Shown: piece by piece, positions 32,441 to 39,549 of the stretch
How the letters are laid out: each line of letters opens with the position of its first letter
Numbering within the stretch: position 1 is the first letter of the stretch
Source of the DNA: Bacteroidales bacterium UBA6445
GTDB lineage: Bacteria; Bacteroidota; Bacteroidia; Bacteroidales; UBA932
Reading direction: 5' to 3'
Assembly: GCA_002439585.1 (NCBI GenBank)
Contig: DJOF01000002.1
Location: forward strand, 1-39,549
DNA: 39,549 nucleotides
The notes under the pieces: model-generated
What the model saw: only the letters and a program-made list of their open reading frames with translations
The model's database searches: none
Told to the model about the DNA's origin: nothing
Translations under genes and position numbers: made by a program

Positions 32441-33103
32441 ATGATTTGGCTGATAGTCATAGGTACGATGATAGCGAGTTTCATCGTGCAGAATATGCTG
32501 CAAAGCAAGTTTGACAAATATTCCAAGGTTTCTCTCGGCATGTCCGGCAAGGATGTGGCTGAGAAGATGCTGCGCGACAATGGAATCTACGATGTGACAG
32601 TGGAATGCGTGCCCGGCAAGCTGACAGACCATTACAACCCGGTTACCAAGACTGTCAATCTGAGCGAGGCAGTGTACGGCAGCTACTCTGTGGCGGCAGC
32701 CGCAGTGGCCGCCCATGAGTGCGGCCATGTCGTTCAGCACGCCGAGGGCTATGCCCCTCTGCGGCTCCGCTCCGCCCTTGTCCCCGTAGTCAACATAGCC
32801 AACAATACAGTACAGTGGGTTCTGCTTCTTGGAGTCCTTCTTATACACGCTTTTCCTGCAATCCTATGGCTTGGAATCGCTCTCTTTGCTATGACGACAC
32901 TCTTCAGCCTCGTTACCCTTCCAGTAGAGATAGATGCGAGCCGCAGAGCAGTCAGCTGGCTTGAGATGACAGGCCTCACTGATATGCAGACCAGACCGAT
33001 GGCAATAGACGCACTCAAATGGGCAGCCTATACATACGTTATCGCTGCAATAGGCTCTCTTGCAACGCTTTTCTACTATATAGGCCTTGCACGAAGGGAC
33101 TAA
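32441..33103 (+). CDS. YugP-like zinc metallopeptidase (membrane)
   Basis: The 220-residue protein begins with a membrane helix (1-20). The zinc motif AAHECGHVVQHAEGYAPLRL (H92, E93, H96) follows, then two or three membrane segments (about 106-128, 132-152, 195-215). LVTLPVEIDASRRAVSWLE holds the usual third-ligand region. These match the Zn_peptidase_2/YugP family, integral-membrane proteases of unknown substrate. The active-site residues are complete. The stop codon TAA is formed by the first three bases of a dispersed repeat element (TAAGAAG), showing that the element inserted exactly at or just inside the end of the gene. Confidence 0.9.
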   Translation: MIWLIVIGTMIASFIVQNMLQSKFDKYSKVSLGMSGKDVAEKMLRDNGIYDVTVECVPGKLTDHYNPVTKTVNLSEAVYGSYSVAAAAVAAHECGHVVQHAEGYAPLRLRSALVPVVNIANNTVQWVLLLGVLLIHAFPAILWLGIALFAMTTLFSLVTLPVEIDASRRAVSWLEMTGLTDMQTRPMAIDALKWAAYTYVIAAIGSLATLFYYIGLARRD

Positions 33104-33256
33104 GAAGCTGTTTTGAAATGGTTTCCGAATTTCATTATGAGAATTTTTCAAGGTAATTTATGAGGATTGTTCGAGGCTGTTTCGACTTTGGATGAAGGAG
33201 TGTATTGGAGATATCGGGCTGATGAAAAAGATGAAAATGGCCGGAAAGAACCATGG
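33101..33256 (+). repeat. 165-bp dispersed element (copy C), damaged
   Basis: It starts TAAGAAGCTGTTTTGAAATG and shares TTTCCGAATTTCATTATGAG, ATTGGAGATATCGGGCTGAT and ATGAAAATGGCCGGAAAGAA with copies A and B. An internal tandem duplication of about 24 bases (TATGAG.ATTTTTCAAGG then TATGAGGATTGTTCGAGG) is present, and the right inverted end is lost. Confidence 0.75.
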
Positions 33257-33335
33257 CATAGCTTATAGAATTGACAAGCGTGAGACTGTTATACTAATAT
33301 TTGATTGATAGATAGTAGATAAAATTAACTATATC

Positions 33336-33791
33336 ATGATACATAACATAGCATTGGTTGCCCATGACTCAAGGAAGTCTGAGCTCGTGGATTGGGTGAA
33401 GTTCAACGCTGATTCGATGAAAGGCCACACAATCTACGCCACAGGAACTACAGGAAGGCTTGTAAGAGAAGCCCTTGTGCAGAAACTTGGTGACGAGGCT
33501 CCGGAAGTACACTGCCTGCTTAGTGGCCCTCTCGGTGGTGATTTTGAGATAGGAAGCCTCATAGCTGAAGGCAAAGTGGATTCCCTCGTATTCTTCTGTG
33601 ATAACCTAATCATGCAGGGACATCAGAACGATGTGATGGGACTTGTCCGTCTCGCATCACTGTACAACATCCCTTTTGCTACCAACAGGAGTACGGCAGA
33701 CTTCATCATATCCTCTCCCCTTTACAATAGCAAGGATTACGTAAGGATAATCCCTTCCTGCATAGAATCCTACAAGAACCGCAAACTCTAA
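33336..33791 (+). CDS. mgsA: Methylglyoxal synthase
   Basis: The enzyme converts dihydroxyacetone phosphate to methylglyoxal, a bypass that frees phosphate when sugar phosphates pile up. The 151-residue protein has ALVAHDSRKSELVDWVK (H10, D11, K14 in the phosphate site), YATGTTGRLV, LLSGPLGGDFEIG with catalytic D69, and H96-D99 in MQGHQNDVMGLVRLA. The middle segment FFCDNLIMQGHQNDV departs from the common FFWDPLxxxPHDPDV but keeps the key D89 and H96. In a strain with many galactosidases, a methylglyoxal overflow route would be useful. The gene starts about 80 bp after a dispersed element. Confidence 0.9.
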   Translation: MIHNIALVAHDSRKSELVDWVKFNADSMKGHTIYATGTTGRLVREALVQKLGDEAPEVHCLLSGPLGGDFEIGSLIAEGKVDSLVFFCDNLIMQGHQNDVMGLVRLASLYNIPFATNRSTADFIISSPLYNSKDYVRIIPSCIESYKNRKL

Positions 33792-33811
33792 GGTCAAGAC
33801 GCGGCAATATC

Positions 33812-33843
33812 TTTATATACAATAAGGTTTATATACAATAAGG
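33812..33843. repeat. Perfect 16-bp tandem duplication
   Basis: TTTATATACAATAAGG occurs twice in a row (33812-33827 and 33828-33843), between mgsA and tadA. It is AT-rich and could change promoter spacing for tadA. Confidence 0.9.
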
Positions 33844-33897
33844 CATCACAATATACGACAAGACATCGCATAACTGTAGCTCTGTTTTCGGAACTTT

Positions 33898-34350
33898 ATG
33901 ATAGAAAACCAAGAAGAGAAATTCATGAAAGAGGCTCTAAAGGAAGCACGTCTTGCTGATGCCGACGGAGAGATTCCTATAGGGGCGGTGGTGGTATATG
34001 GAGGTAGCGTCATTGCAAGAGGCCACAATATGACAGAACGTCTGCATGATCCTACTGCCCATGCAGAGATGATAGCACTGACAGCTGCAACAGAGGCTGT
34101 CGGTGGCAAATATCTCAATGCCTGTACTCTCTATGTGACGGTCGAGCCGTGCCCGATGTGTGCAGCCGCCTCCGCTTGGATGCAGGTTGGCACTGTTGTC
34201 TATGGTGTCGCTGATCCCCTTAAGGGATACTCCAAATATACTCCTTCTCTTCTTCATCCAAAGACTATAGCCAAAGCCTTGCCGGTCTCATCGGAGATAG
34301 CCAAGGAATGCAGTACCCTGCTCTTGGACTTCTTTAGACGTCACAGGTAA
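33898..34350 (+). CDS. tadA: tRNA-specific adenosine deaminase
   Basis: The enzyme changes adenosine to inosine at the wobble position of tRNA-Arg(ACG). The 150-residue protein has the deaminase zinc site: TAHAEMIAL (H55, E57) and EPCPMCAAA (C85, C88), spaced as in TadA. EIPIGAVVVYGG and GHNMTERLHDPTAHAE are typical of the TadA branch and not of cytidine or guanine deaminases. C-terminal LLHPKTIAKALPVSSEIAKE with LLLDFFRRHR fits the C-terminal helix that contacts tRNA. It stands between mgsA and rpmH without close operon partners. Confidence 0.94.
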   Translation: MIENQEEKFMKEALKEARLADADGEIPIGAVVVYGGSVIARGHNMTERLHDPTAHAEMIALTAATEAVGGKYLNACTLYVTVEPCPMCAAASAWMQVGTVVYGVADPLKGYSKYTPSLLHPKTIAKALPVSSEIAKECSTLLLDFFRRHR

Positions 34351-34531
34351 ATATCCGAAGTCTATGAAGCTTGTGCCCACTTGCTTGGACTGTCTATCAG
34401 TTTACTATCATAAGGCATAGTAATGGCTGTCGAAAAATAGCCCAGACAGACAGGCCACTTCGCATGGGTTTGCGTAAGGCCCAGAATGTAGACTAAGAAG
34501 AAACAGCTTCTAACGGGATGATGATTGGCAA
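34351..34531. other. Intergenic stretch with a collapsed inverted-repeat pair
   Basis: No gene is seen. At 34494-34512 TAAGAAGAAACAGCTTCTA contains the left end (TAAGAAG) and right end (AAACAGCTTCTA) of the dispersed element joined directly, like an element that lost its interior. Confidence 0.5.
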
Positions 34532-34567
34532 CAAAAAAAGGCTAGACTCTTGGTGAGCCAGCCTTTG
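34532..34567 (-). terminator. Rho-independent terminator of rpmH
   Basis: On the minus strand AAAGGCT pairs with AGCCTTT around an inner partly paired loop (GGCTC/GAGTC) and runs into a tract of seven to eight T. It is about 20 bases after the rpmH stop. Confidence 0.85.
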
Positions 34568-34586
34568 TCGTTTTCCTGAAGGATCT

Positions 34587-34739
34587 TTAGAATCTCTCTT
34601 CTGAAGAAACAGTCAGCTTCTTGCGTCCATGGCGACGACGGGAAGCCAGTACGCGACGTCCGTTAGGAGTGGACATACGCTCGCGAAAGCCATGTTTGTT
34701 AACACGTTTGCGTACGGATGGTTGAAATGTTCTTTTCAT
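34587..34739 (-). CDS. rpmH: 50S ribosomal protein L34
   Basis: A 50-residue basic protein on the minus strand: it starts MKRTFQPSVRKRVNKHGFRE, continues RMSTPNGRRVLASRRRHGRK and ends KLTVSSEERF. The TFQPS.RKR..KHGFR.RM.T..GR.VL..RR..GR..L pattern is diagnostic for L34, a small protein buried in the 23S rRNA of the large ribosomal subunit. It has its own consensus promoter about 35 bases upstream and a strong terminator. In many bacteria rpmH sits beside rnpA and dnaA, but here it is a single gene divergent from polA. Confidence 0.97.
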   Translation of the reverse strand: MKRTFQPSVRKRVNKHGFRERMSTPNGRRVLASRRRHGRKKLTVSSEERF

Positions 34740-34772
34740 TATTTATTGTTTTTATTTTCAATAATAGGAATG

Positions 34773-34803
34773 CAAAGGTAAGGTTTTTAAAAATAAACTC
34801 AAA
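34773..34803 (-). promoter_or_regulatory. Consensus Bacteroidetes promoter of rpmH
   Basis: On the minus strand TTTG (34803-34800) is followed after exactly 19 bases by TACCTTTG (34780-34773). This is a textbook -33/-7 pair and the best promoter in the window. Confidence 0.85.
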
Positions 34804-34821
34804 ATTTTTCCGGGAATTTCT

Positions 34822-34829
34822 TACCTTTG
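34822..34829 (+). promoter_or_regulatory. -7 element of polA
   Basis: TACCTTTG on the + strand fits TAnnTTTG and gives a leader of about 30 bases before polA. The same octamer serves rpmH on the other strand 42 bases away; no matching -33 TTTG was found here. Confidence 0.6.
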
Positions 34830-34866
34830 GAGAAATTCAAAAGAGCCTCATAGCGCATAGGAAGTT

Positions 34867-37527
34867 ATGAAAGACAAATTGTTTCTGATCGACGGACACG
34901 CCTTGATCTTCAAGATGTATTATGCGTTCATCAGAAGACCGATGATAAATTCCAAAGGAGAGGATATGTCCATTCTCTTCGGAGTTACCAAATATATACT
35001 TGAACTGATCAGAAAAGAGGAGCCTGCATATATTGCGGTGGCGTTCGATCCGCCCGGAGGAACTTTCCGCAACAAGCTTTATCCGGCGTACAAGGCGACC
35101 CGTCCAGCAACGCCCCAGCTTGTAATAGATGCTCTTGAGCCTTTGCGTCAGATTCTCTCAACATTGGGTATCAAGACCCTTATGGAATATGGTTATGAGG
35201 CAGACGATGTTATAGGGACCGTGGCCAAGAGGGAAGCGGCAGCCGGATTAGATGTATATATGGTCACCCCTGACAAGGATTACGGTCAGCTCGTAGGAGG
35301 CGGCATCTGGCAAGTCAAGCCCGGCAAGTCCGGAGGCGAAGACGAGGTGCTTGGAGAGCGGGAGATCTGTTCAAAATATGGCATTTCCTCTGCTTCACAG
35401 GTCATCGAGATGCTGACACTTTGCGGTGATACGGCAGATAACGTTCCGGGAGTCAAAGGTATAGGCGAAGTTGGGGCTGCAAAACTCATTGCGAAATACG
35501 ATTCCGTGGCCAATATATACGCCCATCTCTCGGAGCTTACCCCCAGACAACAGCAGCAATTCCGAGATGCGGAGTCTCATATCAACCTCAGCCATGATCT
35601 TGTCACAATCAAGACAGATGTCGGCATACAGCTCCGTACAGACCAGATGCGTCTTGATATGCATCAGTCTCCGGAGCTTTCGGCTATATTTGACAGGTAC
35701 GAATTCAATTCATTGAGGAAATATATCCCCACTCATGGCAATGCGGTATCTCAAGAATCTTGTCCTACTCAAGACGGCAAGTCCATTGCATTGAATGTGA
35801 TGAATGTAGCGCAGTTTCTGACTGCCGTCAAGGCAAACGGTATAGTAGCATTAGGTATGGAGCGTAGTGGAAGCATTTTCTCTGACCTTCCTTATATATT
35901 GCTTGCCACTTGCACCCCGCCGGAAGCAGCTAATTACGGCGTCAGTATCTGTAGAGGTAACCCACATGAGTTTGCTTCCATATTGATAGACAAAAATGTG
36001 GCGAAATACGGCTTAGACTTGAAGTATCAGATGGATGTCCTGCACAACAACGGGATAGACGTGTCTGGCATATTGATGGACGTGTCTCTGATGCATTATC
36101 TTATTGACCCGGAGAAGTCGCACAAGTTGGATGTCCTTGCCAAAGAATACATAGGCGTGGATATAGACAAAGCGGACGAAGAGGTAGAGAAAGATCTGTT
36201 CAATGCAGATTCTGATGACAAGAGTCTTGATACTGAGGTAGCTGCAGCCTTGCTGACAGGACTCAAGCTCAGGGAAGTTATATCGTCCTCAGTAGCTGGG
36301 CGTCTTTATTTCGATATTGAGGAGCCTCTTGTCTATGTTCTCTCAAAGATGGAGATCGCAGGCATCAAGGTGGATTTGGGCTGTCTAAAGGACTTTGCCG
36401 CCACTCTCCGTCAGGAACTGTTGCATAAGGAGGCTAAGATAAGGGAGATGGCAGGGGAGCCAGACCTTAACATATCTTCTCCCAAGCAGATAGGGGATCT
36501 CCTTTTTGGGAAACTTTCACTTGATCCGAAAGCCCGCAAGACAGCCAATGGCAGATATCCTACGGACGAGGCTACCCTGTCGGCCCTTTCCCACACAAAT
36601 CCCATAGTTGACGAGATTCTGGACTTTAGGGCTGTTAAGAAGCTACTCTCAACATACATAGAACCTTTTCCATCTTATATATCGTCTGTTACCGGTAGGG
36701 TTCATACGACTTTCAACCAGGCTCTTACTGCTACAGGAAGACTGAGTTCATCCAACCCTAACCTGCAGAATATCCCGATCCGTACAGAAAAGGGGAAAGA
36801 GATAAGGAAGGCTTTTGTGCCGGCAGACAAGGACGGCTATATAGTCTCGGCTGACTATTCTCAGATAGAGCTTAGGATAATGGCTCATTTTAGTCATGAC
36901 CGACATCTTATAGATGCTTTCCGCAATGGAGTGGACGTGCATGCGGCAACGGCGGCCAAGATTTTCGGTATACCTCATGAAGAGGTTACTGCGGATCAGC
37001 GAAGGGTGGCAAAGACCGCAAACTTCGGTATTATGTACGGTATTTCGGCATTCGGGCTTTCCCAAAGGCTCGGAATATCGAGAAGCGAAGCAAAGAAGAT
37101 CATTGATGACTATTTCGCTGCTTTTCCGTCGATAAAGTCATTTATATCCGATACGATAGCCTTTGCCAAGCAGCACGGCTATGTAGAGACTATTTTTGGA
37201 CGTAGGCGTTATCTGTCCGATATCAATTCTGCCAATGCCAATGTCCGTTCCCTTGCTGAAAGAAATGCGGTGAATGCCCCGATCCAAGGTACCGCAGCGG
37301 ATATTATCAAGATGGCGATGATAAATGTTGACAAGGCAATGACAGAAGCTGGGTTGAGAAGCCGGATGGTGCTGCAGATACATGATGAACTGCTTTTCGA
37401 TACAGTTCATGACGAGGTGTCTGAGCTTGTGGATATTGTCAAGGAACAGATGGAACATGTGGCCGACCTTTCGGTCCCTCTAACGGTAGAATGTAATTAT
37501 GGCAAAAACTGGCTCGAAGCTCACTAA
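34867..37527 (+). CDS. polA: DNA polymerase I with degenerate proofreading domain
   Basis: The 886-residue enzyme fills gaps and removes RNA primers. The 5' nuclease domain (1-290) is complete: YEADDVIGTVAKRE, VTPDKDYGQLV, GDTADNVPGVKGIGE. The polymerase domain (about 480-886) has motif A VSADYSQIELRIMAHFS (D663), motif B RRVAKTANFGIMYG (R712, K716) and motif C LQIHDELLF (D840). The middle 3'-5' exonuclease domain (about 300-480) lacks the usual acids: the first DxE motif reads VALGMERS (G330 for Asp, E332 kept) and LKYQ (Q388) replaces LKYD, though D405 remains. It therefore probably cannot proofread, as with Taq polymerase. The next gene begins 29 bases before its stop. Confidence 0.95.
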   Translation: MKDKLFLIDGHALIFKMYYAFIRRPMINSKGEDMSILFGVTKYILELIRKEEPAYIAVAFDPPGGTFRNKLYPAYKATRPATPQLVIDALEPLRQILSTLGIKTLMEYGYEADDVIGTVAKREAAAGLDVYMVTPDKDYGQLVGGGIWQVKPGKSGGEDEVLGEREICSKYGISSASQVIEMLTLCGDTADNVPGVKGIGEVGAAKLIAKYDSVANIYAHLSELTPRQQQQFRDAESHINLSHDLVTIKTDVGIQLRTDQMRLDMHQSPELSAIFDRYEFNSLRKYIPTHGNAVSQESCPTQDGKSIALNVMNVAQFLTAVKANGIVALGMERSGSIFSDLPYILLATCTPPEAANYGVSICRGNPHEFASILIDKNVAKYGLDLKYQMDVLHNNGIDVSGILMDVSLMHYLIDPEKSHKLDVLAKEYIGVDIDKADEEVEKDLFNADSDDKSLDTEVAAALLTGLKLREVISSSVAGRLYFDIEEPLVYVLSKMEIAGIKVDLGCLKDFAATLRQELLHKEAKIREMAGEPDLNISSPKQIGDLLFGKLSLDPKARKTANGRYPTDEATLSALSHTNPIVDEILDFRAVKKLLSTYIEPFPSYISSVTGRVHTTFNQALTATGRLSSSNPNLQNIPIRTEKGKEIRKAFVPADKDGYIVSADYSQIELRIMAHFSHDRHLIDAFRNGVDVHAATAAKIFGIPHEEVTADQRRVAKTANFGIMYGISAFGLSQRLGISRSEAKKIIDDYFAAFPSIKSFISDTIAFAKQHGYVETIFGRRRYLSDINSANANVRSLAERNAVNAPIQGTAADIIKMAMINVDKAMTEAGLRSRMVLQIHDELLFDTVHDEVSELVDIVKEQMEHVADLSVPLTVECNYGKNWLEAH

Positions 37528-38092
37528 TTTAGATGACCGCACCCTTGTCGGCTTAGCTTTGGACGGAAGTGAGGCTGCTTTCTTCACTCTTTATGCCCGA
37601 TATCATAAGGCTGTATGTGCTCATGTGGCCAAATACATCAAGTCTGCAGAGGATATCGAGGATATATGTATGGAGAGTTTCGAGAAGGCTTTCGGAAAAC
37701 TTCATACGTACAAGCCTGAGAATAAGTTCTCTACCTGGCTTTTCATTATAGCTCGCAATACAGCATTTGATCATAAGAGTAAGGGTGGGGGTATTGACAG
37801 CAAGATGGATAAGACTCCCATTGATGTGGCCAATGAGGACTCGATAAATGTAGCGGACGACAGGCTCTCTCCGGAAGAGAATGTCATATCGACTCAGGAT
37901 CATGAGAATTTTCTACATTGTATAGATAAGCTGCCTTCACTGTATCTTGATGTCGCGAGGATGTGTTTTATAGACAATCTCGGATACAAAGAGATCTCCG
38001 AGAAAGCCGGAATCCCTGTAAATACTGTCAAGACTCGTGTAAGCAGGGCCAAGGCTCTTATTGTTCAGATGATGCTTGATATAGACGAATGA
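37499..38092 (+). CDS. ECF-type sigma-70 family RNA polymerase sigma factor
   Basis: The 197-residue protein has sigma region 2 (about 22-88; ICMESFEKAFGKLHTYKPEN, then FSTWLFIIARNTAFDHKSK) and region 4 (about 135-190; GYKEISEKAGIPVNTVKTRV, then SRAKALIVQMM), joined by an acidic linker. It lacks regions 1 and 3, as in ECF sigma factors, which direct polymerase to stress or envelope genes. No anti-sigma gene follows, unlike the SusC/D-linked FecI-FecR pairs of Bacteroidota, so its control is unknown. The gene starts inside the end of polA and its stop overlaps the next start as ATGA, making a coupled chain. Confidence 0.9.
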   Translation: MAKTGSKLTNLDDRTLVGLALDGSEAAFFTLYARYHKAVCAHVAKYIKSAEDIEDICMESFEKAFGKLHTYKPENKFSTWLFIIARNTAFDHKSKGGGIDSKMDKTPIDVANEDSINVADDRLSPEENVISTQDHENFLHCIDKLPSLYLDVARMCFIDNLGYKEISEKAGIPVNTVKTRVSRAKALIVQMMLDIDE

Positions 38093-38778
38093 TGGATTTC
38101 TCAGAATTTGCCGAGGTGCTGAAAGCACTTCTTCCTGAGGTGACGCCTGATATGCTGGATGCATATTCGAGGATGTCAGCCCTGTACGAGGATTGGAACA
38201 GCAAGATAAATGTAATCTCTCGCAAGGATATGGATGCTTTCTATGATAGGCATGTCCTGCATTCTCTTGCTATAGCGGGGTATCTGCGCTCTTGCCGCAA
38301 AGATATTTATGACAATTGGCTGCGTCCGGACACAGAAGTTACGGTCCTGGATCTCGGTACGGGAGGCGGGTTTCCGGGTATTCCGCTCGCCATACTTTTC
38401 CCCAGTATTCGCTTTACCTTGTGTGATTCTATAGGGAAAAAGATAAAAGTCGCGGAAAGTGTCTCCCGTTCATTAGGCATTTCCAATGTGCAGACTGTCA
38501 ATGCAAGAGCAGAGTCGTTAACGCGTACTTTTGACTTTGTTGTTTCCCGCGCCGTTACCTCTTTGGACAATTTCTATCCGTGGGTGCGGGGACGCTATAC
38601 GCGGGATATATTTTATCTCAAGGGTGGAGACTTCGCCGAGGAACTTTGCCGGATGATGAAGGTTGCACATCTGCCATCTGGCTCTGTCAGGACATGGGAC
38701 ATTCGCCAGTGGTATGATGCTGACGTTTTTCAGGACAAATTTGTCGTTGATATACCGTCTCTAGGTCGAATCTCCTGA
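38089..38778 (+). CDS. rsmG: 16S rRNA (guanine527-N7)-methyltransferase
   Basis: RsmG (GidB) methylates N7 of G527 in the 530 loop of 16S rRNA; its loss gives low-level streptomycin resistance. The 229-residue protein has YEDWNSKINVISRKDMDAFY and HVLHSLAIAG near the N terminus, the SAM-binding VLDLGTGGGFPGIPLAILFP, and the family segments SIGKKIKVAESVS and FDFVVSRAVTSL. Either of the adjacent ATGs (38089 or 38092) could start it. It overlaps the sigma gene by 4 bases and the next gene by one base, so all are probably co-translated. Confidence 0.95.
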   Translation: MMDFSEFAEVLKALLPEVTPDMLDAYSRMSALYEDWNSKINVISRKDMDAFYDRHVLHSLAIAGYLRSCRKDIYDNWLRPDTEVTVLDLGTGGGFPGIPLAILFPSIRFTLCDSIGKKIKVAESVSRSLGISNVQTVNARAESLTRTFDFVVSRAVTSLDNFYPWVRGRYTRDIFYLKGGDFAEELCRMMKVAHLPSGSVRTWDIRQWYDADVFQDKFVVDIPSLGRIS

Positions 38779-39215
38779 TGGAATTTCTTGAAGGCCTTGG
38801 ACTTGTAGGGCTGTTTATAGGCTCTTTTCTTGCTGCTACTATTCTTCCCTTCAGCAGTGATGCCCTTTATTTTGCCGTGCTTGCCGCTACCGGACGACCC
38901 GAAGCCTGCCTTATTGTAGGCACTTTGGGTAACTGGCTCGGCAGCGTTGTTACATACTGGATAGGGTGGTGTGGCAAATGGGCGTGGATAGAGAAATGGT
39001 TCAAGGTAAAGCCGGAGACTCTGGAGCGGCAAAAGCGCAAGACAGACCGCTTCGGGGCATGGCTCGGTCTTCTGTGCCCGATTCCGTTTATTGGCGATGT
39101 TATAGCTATAGCCTTAGGATTCTACCGTACAAAGCCTCTCCTTACAATGGTTACAATGCTCATCGGCAAGTTCCTCCGTTTCCTCGCCTGGAACATGCTT
39201 TACGGGCTGTTGTGA
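38778..39215 (+). CDS. YqaA/DedA-type membrane protein
   Basis: The 145-residue membrane protein has hydrophobic segments at about 5-25, 30-52, 55-75, 92-115 and 120-143. The stretches IGSFLAATILPFSSDALYFA and IVGTLGNWLGSVVTYWIG and the conserved CPIPFIGDVIAIALGFYR fit the YqaA branch of the VTT/DedA (SNARE-associated) family. Members are thought to move or flip lipids, or to act in membrane homeostasis; the role of YqaA itself is not settled. It starts on the last base of the rsmG stop (TGATG), the end of the polA-sigma-rsmG-yqaA chain. Confidence 0.88.
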   Translation: MEFLEGLGLVGLFIGSFLAATILPFSSDALYFAVLAATGRPEACLIVGTLGNWLGSVVTYWIGWCGKWAWIEKWFKVKPETLERQKRKTDRFGAWLGLLCPIPFIGDVIAIALGFYRTKPLLTMVTMLIGKFLRFLAWNMLYGLL

Positions 39216-39549
39216 GGCAGTTGACATCGAACCCGAGTCCGGTCGTAGTTACACACTTTGCTCTGTAGATCTTGCGTTATACTTTCTTCAAGAAAAGTGA
39301 GAGAGACCGCCTGGTACATAATATTTTTTTCATAAATGTTTTGTTTTTTCCGAATGAGGGGGTATATTTATAGTCAAAATCGTTATCATACTTGACCTAT
39401 GGAAAAGGAGAACTTAACAAAACTACAACGGGAAGGAGATACGATGGAATGGAGACGTATAGTCTTGGTATAATTTGTAGGTTAACTATTTCGACAATCC
39501 AGTGAAACAACAATACTGAACCTTTTCGATAAGCGAGAGCAGAGCCAAG
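39216..39549. other. Gene-free end of the window
   Basis: No gene is seen in these 334 bases. The last 29 bases contain GAACCTTTTCGATAAGCGAG, which recurs with one mismatch at about 2715-2734. No clear terminator follows the YqaA gene. A downstream gene may begin beyond the window. Confidence 0.5.

Overview
The window looks like a chromosomal segment of a Bacteroidales (Bacteroidota) bacterium, probably gut-associated. The reasons are -7 elements of the Bacteroidetes type (TAnnTTTG, with a full TTTG-N19-TACCTTTG promoter for rpmH), BACON-domain surface lipoproteins, a dense set of secreted glycoside hydrolases, a bile-salt-hydrolase-family protein, and housekeeping proteins typical of the order (BT_3928 family, DUF2795, YugP-type peptidase). 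The genus cannot be fixed from sequence reading alone. About 38 genes or gene remnants are described; rpmH (50 codons) is easily missed because it is so short.

Region 1 (1-14962, all + strand) is a glycan-use locus without SusC/SusD inside the window. It holds a secreted GH31-GH43 fusion, a GH36-type alpha-galactosidase, two Gfo/Idh/MocA oxidoreductases (one with a twin-arginine signal), a strong terminator, two paralogous BACON plus BspA-like leucine-rich-repeat lipoproteins, and a GH35 beta-galactosidase with a C-terminal discoidin-like region. Together they look suited to trimming galactose- and arabinose-bearing plant glycans at the cell surface and in the periplasm; the substrate is inferred. 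A decayed second copy of the GH43 3' end lies between the GH36 gene and the first oxidoreductase.

Region 2 (14963-18950) is a genomic scar. It contains the 5' end of an IS256-type transposase, an intact choloylglycine-hydrolase-family gene, the 3' end of an ISL3-type transposase joined to the last 55 codons of pckA, an intact crcB, decayed HD-phosphohydrolase and low-molecular-weight phosphatase genes upstream of it, a GNAT fragment, and a zinc-ribbon membrane protein apparently broken by a stop codon at a cysteine position.

Region 3 (18957-23014) holds an AAA/DUF4143 ATPase divergent from an AbiEi-AbiEii toxin-antitoxin pair, a DUF2795 gene, and a gene-poor 790 bp stretch rich in small repeats.

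Region 4 (23015-39215) is housekeeping: folE (+) converging on a folP-purB-uvrA2 operon (-); tmk with a BT_3928 gene; a DJ-1-family gene converging on alr; a YugP-like peptidase; mgsA; tadA; rpmH divergent from polA; then a tightly overlapping polA-ECF sigma-rsmG-YqaA/DedA chain.

Several copies of a roughly 165 bp element with TAAGAAG-type terminal inverted repeats are scattered through the window (7761, 7879, 22524, 33101, with relatives at 22317 and 34494) and form the most distinctive unnamed structure here. No CRISPR array, rRNA or tRNA was recognised.
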